Below, piece after piece: positions 51,301 to 62,500 of a stretch of 64,000 nt of DNA. Each line of letters begins with the position of its first letter. The first letter of the stretch is position 1. The DNA lies in contig NC_046679.1 in the NCBI RefSeq assembly GCF_009870125.1, forward strand, positions 22,630,001 through 22,694,000, in the 5' to 3' direction. The translations under genes were made by a program, and so were the position numbers. Source of the DNA: Drosophila pseudoobscura. Taxonomy: Eukaryota > Arthropoda > Insecta > Diptera > Drosophilidae. The notes beneath the pieces were generated by a model. It ran no database searches. It was not told the DNA's origin and saw only the letters and a list, made by a program, of their open reading frames with translations.

Positions 51301-54300
51301 GTTTGGCTCGGCTGTATGGGTGTGCTACCCATTGAAAACATTGTAAACTAAATGTTGTTTCATACACCCATTCACCCACACACCCAGACACACCCATACA
51401 CACCCACACACACCCACACACACACCCACACCCACACACACACAGTCATAATTTACTCTGCTTGCTTTATGTGCAGAGCGGTCTGTATGGTGGCATTCTG
51501 CTGGTTTGTCCATACCCTGTACTCGCAGGGCAGAAGGGTATGCTCGAAGATTGAAGAGCAGACTTGAGCCGGGTCTTTATTCAGGGAAAAGAGTTCATTG
51601 GGGACACTGAGGCGAGTCTTGGGATGTATCCTGCCACCCATCCAACCAAAATCAATGGGTCTTTGAGCCAAAGCCTGGCCAAGAAGTTCCCTTAATGGGC
51701 TTAACAGATCTCTTTTCCTTTGGTGAGTGTCTCAGTGCCATGGTATCCCCGTAGTCGAATGTTTGGCCCTCTTGTGATATTCATTGCGTTCTTTTTTTGT
51801 GTGCTATTCATTCATTCATTCATTCACGCACTCATTCTCAGTGCCAGTCTCAGTCGAAGAGACAGCTAGTCGGCGAAGGACCCTGGCGCTGGCTCTGGCG
51901 CTGCCTTTGGCGCTGCCTTTGCCGCTTATTGCTCATACGCTCCGTTGTGCGCTCCTCAGTTATCCTCGCGCGCTGTCAACGCATTGTTGTGGGCAACCGG
52001 CGCCCTGTCGCCCTGTCGCCCTGTCGCCCCCCGCACCCGCCAAAAAGCACCCTCTCCGCGTGCCCCCCGGTGTCCATACGGTTTGTTTGTCTCTTAGTTC
52101 GTTAACAAATTATTAACCAAAAAATGTACTCCCCACCCCTACCCCTTTGCCCCGCGTCGCGTTTGTGGTGGCAGAAAGTGTCGAAAAGTTTTTACCGCTC
52201 TCCCAGAAGTGAACTTTCCCTTACCCAGCCCCTCTCCCCCCATGGATAGCCAGCTATCGCCTTTCCTTGAACCGTTTTGTCCTTTTTGTCACCCGCGCCA
52301 TTGATTCGAGTTCATTTTTCGCCATTTAATTTCAGTTTTTACGTTGTCTCTGGCATCTGCTGGGATTTCAATTTATCCGCGAACTTTGCTGCCGCATTCC
52401 CGTAGCGTAAATTGAATTTTCACACGTTACTGGCTCTCTCACCTCTTGCCCCATAATGCGGCAGATTGCGGTTGCCGAGTAGGAGTGGAGCTGCCACGTC
52501 AGCCAGCAGCGATGATGGGCCATTAATTCACCAACAAAAAGTCGTATAAAAAATGTAATTTTTTAGAAATATCCCCACCCCCCCGTTTGAGGGGGATCTC
52601 CGCTTCCCCACAGCCACGGAGCCCAGAGCTCAGAGCCCCGAGCCCAGAGCCCGTCCAAAACAAACAGACAAAAAATCGATATATTTCAGGAGTTATTTAC
52701 AAAAGCTAAATGGTACATATATATATTTTTTGTTGTTGCTCGTGGCTGTATGTGTGTCTGTGTGGCATTCGAATGGTTGGGACATGGGCAAGGACATGCC
52801 TGGCTCGGACACAGTGTCCTGCCTTTGTCCGGGCGTCATCAATGGGCGTGCACATGACAGGACCTCGAAAAATCATCAAAAATTAGTCGCCATTCCAGTT
52901 TTTCGATTTGAATGCAGTTCCGTAAAAGTATTTAAAGAGGCCTAACAATTCCATTGATTTTTCGGAAAATATCCCCCTTTTCATGGGGCAAGGCATTCAT
53001 TAATCAATTTCGTTTGATTTCGATTAATAGCAGTCCTTACTGCGAGGCTACTCGGTGAAAGAGTGAGCGGAGAGTCCCTGTTTCGCCAGAAATGACTCTA
53101 TGGCAGTAGTTTTGTAGTAATTTCCAGTAATTATTGTTTCATTACTGAGAAACGCAATTACAGAGGTCCTTCGACTCAACTTTGAAATAAAATCAAGCCT
53201 GGCAACGCCATTTCTCTATGCTAAATATTATCTACGACAGAATTAAGGGATTCCCCGATAACCAGGACCGCATTCGACGTCCACTCTCATCGATTCGCTA
53301 CTAGGATTCTCTGTGAGCATAGACTCCTCCATAGACGAGGTGTAACAGCGCCGTGGGCAAAGGCAAAGCACGTGAATAACGGACACCCAAAGAGAAAAGA
53401 CAGTGCAGTCGGTAGTTAATAAAACACTGCGATTAACAGACAAAATAGTAGATTTTCCCTTTTGGCACTTGACTGCTAAGCTACTCTGTAAGAGGGAGAG
53501 GGAGACAGAGAGTTTTCGTGAATAAAATCCATGTTTTGTAAATTTGGAAAGTGTTTCCTGGAATACCCCTGGAATACAAGAAGGGCATTCGATCAACGAA
53601 GAGACAGGAGACAGAGGGAAGGCACAGTCACCCACGCTCCCCCCCCTCCCTCCCTCTCTCCCTCCCTCCCTCCCTCTCACTCACAAAAGAAAATCCAATC
53701 ATGCTTCGCCGCTCAACGCTTTCCTCCAGCTCCACCTCCACCTCCAGCTCCACTTTTCGTTTCGTTTCGATGTGATTTCATCCTTGTTGCTGTTGCTTTT
53801 GTTTTTTGTGGGATTTTATTTTGCTCTGGTTTCGGTTCTAGCCCGGCCGGCCTCTCCATCTCGAGTTGAGTGCGGCAATTATATTTTTATTGTTCCTGTT
53901 GCCAAATTGTCTAGCAAAAATGTTGATGGCCAGCCGCCTGGGGCGCCCGGCAGCAGCAGCACTTGACTTGGATGAATGGTGGCTAACCGGGCTGCTATCC
54001 GTACTGCTGTCCAGCAGCTGTGGACAAGGAGTGGAGCCCGGAGTGGAGCAGTCGCTGGTTAATTCGATTTATACGCTTGTGGATTTTGGATAAAAGAATG
54101 AGCCGATGAGGGCTTAAATCTGTCAAAAAAAGAGAGAGGTTTGAGGAGGGGTTTGAGGAGAGGTTTGTCCATGCTTTTCCAAGGGAAGGAATGCTTAGAA
54201 AATTGTCTAAGAAGACTGAGAATAATATATCCCTGAGAATAGTAGATGAAACGGTGGTCAAAGTCCTCTTTAGTGGGCTGCTAAGCTACTCTGCGAGAGG

Positions 54301-57300
54301 GAGAAAGTTCTAAGAAATGCCTTCCCCCAGGGACGCTTTCCATTGAAACATTTTAAAGCAGAACCCACTTCGGAATTAAATAGCGGAATAATGTCAATAT
54401 ATTCCGCCCCCGAATCCCCCCTTGCATTCAATTAATTTTGTGGTCGAGTTGCACAATTGATTGAATTTTCAATCGCTCCAATAAACGAAAGCGAAAACTA
54501 AATTGAATTTCCTTCAAGGCCGAAAGTTAAGCAGAGTCCTTAATGAAGGCAAGGACTTGCCGCAATTATATTTATCACAAAATGGACAGCATATATATAT
54601 ATATATATATATGGCATATAGTGGGTATACTTTAATGGAATTTAGTGTAATGTTTGCTGGGGCTTCCACGAGGATTAAACTTTTGCAGCAGTCCTTGGGG
54701 TCAAGCGGAGGGAAAGCAAGGAAAACTTCTAGTGTGTGGAAGGGAAAACTTGGCTCATTAAATTTTCATTGTTTTAATTTGCCCTCCACAGCGACACGGA
54801 AAAGGAAAAGGAGTCTGTGCGTTGCCAGAGTGTGCGGCTTCTGTGGTTGGAGGGGGGGAGGGGGCGGGGGGCTGGAGTGAGGGCGTGGTCCTTTGGTTTT
54901 CCTCGCAAGTCAAAGCGAAGCCAAGCCACGTTTTTACGACTAATTTGGCTAATTTGAGAGCACAATCACGGGCCCGAGCACGGGTCCTGGCACCGCCTGT
55001 TCCTCGTGGAGCAGCCTGCTCCAAAATCAATCTCAGTCAATTAGGCGCCTCTCGAACATTAGTTTTTTGCACAGCGCACTTTTCGAAAGTTTCCGGATTC
55101 GCTTTTTATTCTTGCGCCTTGTTTGTTTTTCGTACAAATTACTTTTAATTAAATTCGTGGAGTGGATATCACTCCCCAAAGTTTCCTCCGCCGCCAGGGC
55201 CAGTGGCAGGACCAGAACCAGGACCAGAGCCAGGACCAAAGCCAGGACCAGGACCAGAGCCAGGACCGGACCCAGGACCGGACCCAGGACCAGAGCCAGG
55301 CAGTAATTAAAAGCAGGATAATGAAATTACACTCTCCGGATGGATGGATGATGGGCTCCACATTGAATGCGCTCTCTTTTGGCACCCCATGCCGCCGCGG
55401 AGCAGGGAGCGGCGGCAGTCTGTCGAGCGACTCGAGAGGCATTAGCATATAGATTGGAAGACGCAGACGCAGACGCGGATGGACGTCTGGAATACAAAAC
55501 GTATTCGGGACGGGCTCTTGAAGGTTAACAGCGACAGAGCTGTGATCTTAACCTTCCCTAACCTTTGCTTTGTCCCTGCCCAGATCCGAATCTCCTCCCT
55601 AAACCCTGCCCTGACCTTTCGCTTTGGTTAGAGTATGAGGACTGGGGGACCTTTTTCTGATTTATGCCTTGGGAAATGAGGTCCAACCCGCCCCGCCCCA
55701 CTCTTTGGGTGCCTCCCCACAAATGGCTCGGGTTATTAGAGCACAAGCAGCGCTAATAAAAATTAATGTGTCCAATGCACACACCCCCCACCCCCCCCAG
55801 GACTGTCCGCAGGATCCCTGGCCACATGACTCTGTGTGGCAAAGCCCTGACGGCTGCCGGACCTGCACCTGCACCTCCACCTCCACCTGGACTCTCCCTC
55901 GAGTCACTCAACTCGTTATGCAATTTTCTCGCTGATGGCTGCATTGTTTTCTTGGATACCCTGTAAATGCGGTGGGCGGGGCGGGTTTGATGGCTGCAAG
56001 GGGAGGTAAAGGGAGTACTAGAAAGAGCTATAGCCTCCCCAATCTCCCCAAGGTATTACCTATCTATACAGCGAAAAACAGCCAGATCGGTGGCCCTTAT
56101 TAGAGCCAGGATCATTGAGGATGGAAGACAAGTACAGGCCTTCCTTTTGGGAGCACTCTTTCCGTTTAAAGGGTATCCTTTAGCCCGTATTACGAATATC
56201 GGCTTATCCCTTGCTTGTTTTTGGTTATGTTTTGCTCTCTCTTTCTCTGGCTTTTCTCTGTTGCCAATTTATTCGCACTTATGCACGTGTCCATACAAAG
56301 GACCCCACAGGCGGGCGGGCAGCATAGACAAGAGCCCAAAGGGGGGGGGGGCTCCATCACACAGACAGACACACATGATCCTCCTCAGGCACGTTGCTGG
56401 TGTTGTTGTGGTTGTTGGCCGAATCAATTTCATGGCCCGTTCATGGCCTCCCCTCTTCAGAGCCGCCCATGCAATGGGTCCCCTCTCTTTTTTGTGTCTC
56501 CCTCTCTTTCTCGTTTGATGCCTTTTGCAATTTGTTCGTTTTCTTGTGTCAACAGCAACAACAACAGCCCTGTCGAGGGCTGCTGATGGGTGATGCCAGG
56601 ATATATTCGATGGAGGGTAAGGCGAGATGCCAGATGCCAGAAGCCAGAGAAGGAAACAAAGTCCATAAGGCAGAAGCTGCAGAAACAGGAGGGAAAAAGT
56701 GAGAGTGGCATAAAAGAGAGAGTATAAGCCCTACCATACCTTGAATATACCCTTGGAATGGTGACACGTTTTTACCCTGTCTTTGGCTTTGTCTTTGGTT
56801 GTGTCTTTGGCTGGAGCTCTTGACCAAGTTGGAACAATTAAAACGATTTTTCTTCTTGCCTTCTGTTTGGCTGTGCACTCTATCAATGTCCCCCCCGACG
56901 TCCTCCATCCTCTCTACGCGCCACTGGCCACTCGCCAAATGTCAGCTGCCAAGGACGCAAAATGTTTACTTGAATTTGAGAGCCACGTAGCCGGGCCACA
57001 GGAGTCCTCTGTGTGTGTGTGTGGCTCCTGCATTGCAAATGAGGGGCACTCCAATTGCTCCGTCGAGCACTCTGTCAAAGTTGTCCATTCCTTGATTGAT
57101 TTACAATTGAATGCCGGTCATGTTATGGCCATAAATTGACATTCAGGTGGACTCCTCCCACAAGAGGGAGGGGGCGACTAGTGAAAGGAGTGCAAATTAT
57201 TAGAAAGGAACGTAGGTTTTCCCCCGGAAGTAAAGGTTAGGCGTGGAAAAACCAAACTAAAAAGGTTACAAACTTTAAATGTGGGGAAAATTCTAGGAAT

Positions 57301-59481
57301 TTTCCTAGAAGGATTACCCTTTTTCAGGGAATTTCCACCTCCAAGCCAGGAATCTGCTTGCCATCGTATAATTTTAAGCAGAAATGAAGCAATCCCTGAG
57401 TCCATTAGTGGGAAAAAATCCCCTAGATTGATCCGTGATCAACTTTGCCACTTTAGCTGCTGCCTGCCACAAGTTTCGTGCAACAAACAAGGGGATTATT
57501 CATGTAAACATTCCACTCGTACCCCCCACCGAACAGAAAACATCTAACATCCAACATCCATCAAGTATACGCACTGTGTTCTCGGGCTTCTTTTGATAAG
57601 CCCGTTTTTCGGTTGGCTTTTTGTTAGTTTTCTGGCACTTTGTTGGCTTTGCTCGCTGGCTGCTACTTTTGACTGATTTTGATGTTGAGTTTTTCCTACG
57701 TTTTCCCCTACTTTTTTCCTACTTTTTTCCCTACTTATTGCCTTTTCCCTTATAACTTGTTTTACTACTTTTTGTTCTGTTTTCTGTTTGCTGTTTGCTT
57801 TTTGCCGGCTTTCCCGAAAGTTCTCTCGGTACACTGTCGGCCATGTGTGCAAGGCTCGCAGCCTAGAAATGTGGTTCCTTAGGTCTCGCAAAAAAGGTAT
57901 TATTCTATTTTGTACAATGGAAACCCGATTTGTTGTCAAGTTTTGAAGTTTCTGGGGAAATTGAAAGCCTTGCTAGATTTCCCCAGAGGCTACCACCCCG
58001 CCCCCGCCCCCGCCCCCGCCCCCCACACCCGCAGTGGCACGCCCATGTCATGGCTTATTTAGCTTGTTCGAGGAAATGCCCAAAAGCATTTGGCAGATGC
58101 CAACTTTGGAGGTCTTGGAGTGTACAGATTTGCTGCTGCTGCTGCTGATGTTGCAACTGCTGCATGGAGGAGTCTGCTGGAGGGAGGAGCGAGTGCTGCA
58201 TACACATTTTGTATGCTTCGTTAAGCATTCTGTACAATGCACAACAGCAGCGGCAGCAGCAGCCGCCACAGAGGTGGCAAAGTGGCAGCTCTGTTCGGAG
58301 GGGAGTGCGTTGTACAGTGCGTTTCGGCAGTGTAAGATGCAAGGAATTGAAAGGTTTCACTCGTTCTTACTCCCAAGAATACTGGAAGTTGCATCTCTCT
58401 GGCATATGAATCGTATTCAAGGATTGTGAATATAATGAATGCCTGATTGTGATTCCACTGGGAATGCCTGCCAGAATCGACTCCATCCATCCATCCCTAT
58501 AGCTTTTAAACGCACTGTACAAATCCAAAAAATATATATTTATCTAGGGGCGGAGGGTAGCACCGGGCACTGGCAGGGGTGTGTCATATTTATTTGCACA
58601 TTTTATATACAAATTTTGATATCGAAAAACTAGCGAAAATCCGAATGTTGTGCCACTGAACTGTCAGTCAGTCAGTCAGTCATTCATTCAGTCAACAGAC
58701 TGACTGTCTGTCAGATAATTGTATCATTCAGTGTGTCAGTCCCCTCTCCCCCTCCCTCTCCCTCTTCCCCTCCATCTTATATCGAATTTGAAATTGATGA
58801 TGCAGCCAGAATTTGATTTCATTTTCGGAATTCCTATTTTGCTCTTTGTCTCCACTTTGAGAGGCGATGCGATGCGATGGGGCAATGGGAGGGCTGGGAT
58901 GATGATGGGAAGCGATGCCAAGCGATGCGATGAGATTGCCAGAGAGAGATAACAGAGGGAAGAGGCGGTGCAAGGAGAGGGCGGCAGACACGGGGCTTTA
59001 CACTGGCGGATGGTAATAGTGTGCACGGTGGCTGGGTGCCTCGGTGCCGGCTTACTTACAGAGGGGTATTGTGTGCTATTTATTGTGCATGTGGAGCCGT
59101 TCTTGGGTCCCCAGAAGATGTGCAGGAAAATACAAAATAAAATAAACAGAATGTGAAATAGCGATATACAAAGAAAAAGCGCTTCTTTAGATAAAATACC
59201 CGTATGTGTTCCCTGGAAATATTTAGCATTAAAAGAGGAAACAAAATTCAGGAGAAGTAAAAAATAATAAGTCCAGGAAAAGTCTTGAGAAAAAGTCTTT
59301 AATTTTGTAGAAAATTGATTGGAATTGGAAAATATTTTATTAAAAATACATATTTGTGTGTGGATAAGTCAATGATTAAGGAAAATTAAGATCACTTTGC
59401 AATTACTGAAAATAGACATTTTGCTGAAACAAAGCTCACTATTTTTGCCATGACTGTAGGAACGTAATTAACGGACTTAGT

Positions 59482-59524
<43 letters not shown>

Positions 59525-62500
59525 TAGTCAGAGCCAGAGAGAGCAAACAAGAGAGGACAAGTAACTCGTACCATGATGAAATTATACAAGACGGTCCGCT
59601 AACTCTATTTCGGGTCTTATTTTACGCTCAACAAAAAAGAAGAGTGCCTTGACGCCATGTTTGATTAGAGAGACAAGAACGAAGTTTGCTCTCGTACTGA
59701 CCTAAGTAAGACCCTAAAAGGGAGCACGTTTCTGGAGCGGATCTTGGACCTTGTATAATTTCATCAAGACCTGAAATAAAGAACGAGATAGCAGGATAGG
59801 CAAGAGCATGACGAAATTATACCAGGTGGACCACTCTCTTTCCGAGTCTTATTTTTCTGCCATCAAAATATGCCGTCAAAGCGCTCTCAGTTGTGCTGAG
59901 CGTAAAATAAGACCCGAAAGAGAGTTAGCGGACCACCTTGTATAATTTCTGCTATGGGATATGCATTTCGCTTTGCTCAACATCTGGTACCGCCACTGTA
60001 ATGCCAATCAGCCACCCATCCATTCATCCACCCATCCATCCACCCGTTTGTGGGGCAGAGATTTTCATTTTCGCCTAAACTGCACTTCACAGCGAGACAC
60101 AAAAGACAAAAGGCTGCTGGAAAAAGCGTGTGGCAGCAGTTTTTTCTCCATTTATTTATTTCGAATATATTTGAGGATTAAAGCAAGAGATGAATCTCAC
60201 AACGAGTACTGAAATAATCCCCAAAATATGATATTCTATTGCATTTCTAATCGCATATTTGTGGCTCTTTTTGTTGCAGGTTCCATCATGTTCCATGTGC
60301 GACGGCGACCGGCGGACTCGCAGCCGCGAAGGCGTAAGAAAAAACCGCTGGGCGCCGCCAACGGAGCCTCGCACATGTCCGGGGATCGGGAGGGACCCGT
60401 CCTGGTGGAGGTGACGCACAGCGGCGATGGCGGGCGGCGCATCAAGCTGGGCAGCGATCCCGTGGAGGTGGGCTCCGCGAACACCAACTGCCTGCAGCTC
60501 TTCGGACCCTCCATCCAGCCGAGGCACTGCCTCATCTCGCTGCATGAGGGCGTCTGCACGGTGACCCCGCTGCACACGGACGCCCTGACCTTCGTGAATG
60601 GCCACCACATCAGTCAGCCGACGATTTTGCATGTAAGTGGTGACCTTTTGCCCCCCAAGCATGCATCCACCCCCTGCTCCACCTCCTGCCCCTCCTCCTC
60701 CTCCTGCTCCTCCATTATGTGTCTTCCATTAACTAATTGCGAATAATTCGCTTTAATTAGTTGAAATTCTGGCACGTCGCAGCTCGCTGCACGTCGGGGC
60801 GTATGCTTAATTTTACTGATGAAATTTATTGCCAGTCAGCAGGCGACGCTCCCCCCCACGTGACCTTGACCCGCTTAAAGTTTAAACTGCTTGAAAATTC
60901 GGAAAATGTGTGTGTACTCGCCAAAGCAGTCCCTTTTTCCCTGGTGCGACATTTTCCTTGGATTTTGTGGCGATTTTCGGCACGAAAAAGGTTCGAGTAA
61001 TCGCCGAGGCTTAAGCACTTTCGACTGTGGAATGAACTGGAAGAACTGGCAGTTAGATGAGACGAAAGAAGGGTTTGCTTTAAGAGGGTTTTCCAAGGGG
61101 TGTACTTAATATTAGAAGCCAGACTTCTTTGAGTTCCCAAATCCTATGGAAATTGAATAGATCTTTTTATTTGTATAAAAAAAAAACAAAGAACAGTGGG
61201 TTAAGAAAGTGATATTTTTGGGAGGATTTACTACCATTGGATGTAGTTTTATTCGGTATACAGAGGCAAGTCTGTACTGAAGCATTCTATCTACTGGATT
61301 GAGGCGATCGGCTCATTATTGTAGGCCAGAGGGCACGACCTGTCGCTAGACTCTTTGAACACCTGGCTTTAAGCTTTTGAACACTCTTAATGCTAGGGCC
61401 AAACGCTTTCTAGGGCACTCTTAAAGGCTAGGAATACGCAGATTAAGCTACGATATATAGAAACTGATAACTGGGGTATCTTAGTGTCGAGGCACGATTG
61501 CCGCGACTCCAAGCTTTTGATTAGGTACCTCTACACTGCAGAGCCATCGGAATAGTAAAAAAGGAAACCTAGTTCAACGTCTGAATAACCCCATGGACTC
61601 TTCTTTGTAGAGCTTGTAACCAGATACGCCAAAGTTCCCCCAAAACCAAGCAAAAACCCATTCAATCCACAGCCCGCATTCACTCGTTGATTCGTTGATT
61701 CATTTCCACTTTCAAGTTCATTATCAGCTTTAAGTTTTGACCAGAAAAAGCCATAAAATTACCCCGCTCCCCTCCACACTCACATCTCTTATATGGATTG
61801 GATGTACGAGTATGTGGCATAGACATCCCCCCCCACCACACCCCCTCCCCCGAAAAGGCTTTGAGTTGCCGCCGCTGATTTATCTTTTGTTTTGACAACT
61901 TTTTCGACAAACAAACACACAACCGAAGCACAAACAAAAAACAACAAAAATCCAAGGGGAAAAACTCTGAATGAATTGAATGGCGGCTGGCTCTCTCGGC
62001 TTTCGATGTTCTCACGCAAAAAAAAACAGACCTCCATCAGAGAAAAGTCAAACGAGAAACAACAACAAAAAATTTGCCAGCCAGCGTTATATAAAGTTTT
62101 GTTGTTGTTTTTTTCCTTTTGTTTTTATTTCGAGTTGAGTTTCCGCTTGATAAATTTGAAACCAAATAAAACAGAGAGAGAGGGAGAAGCCCCAAAAGGG
62201 AATCCAGAATTCAGAATCTCGACATTAGCCACAAACTGTCTCCAGAGACAAAGTTCACAGAGCGCGAGAGAGAGAGAGCGAGAGACAGAGAGAGTGAAAA
62301 AGGAGATAAATATTTTGCGTAATTCACTGAGCAATCTTTTTTCTTATTTTTGTTCAACTTTTATTCTGTCATTGGCTTTGTTTGCTATCCTCTCTGCCCC
62401 CCCTCCTCCTGCCCCCCTCCCCCTCCTCCTGCTCCCCTCCTCCTGCTCTGCTTTTATTTTACTGATTTTTTGTTTGTTTGTCAATTGGCGAAATTGGGGT

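Larger units (their letters stand above)
41471..60279 (+). other. cno: canoe coding intron 5, 18.8 kb, between the RA2 and FHA exons
   Basis: Donor G|GTGAGT at 41470/41471 and acceptor TTGTTGCAG at 60271-60279 keep the frame (phase 1). The contents are simple repeats, poly(C)/(G) runs, a CTG-rich minisatellite, degenerate ATGTTCTAAAAAT repeats, a GC-rich island near 46.2-46.5 kb, an ATCGAT cluster, a CCAGGA minisatellite and the foldback element at 59578-59949. No convincing nested gene was seen. Confidence 0.85.

Noticed and set aside
55162..55452. Open frame with Gln-Asp repeats
   Set aside because: Direct consequence of the CCAGGA minisatellite; all frames stay open through it.
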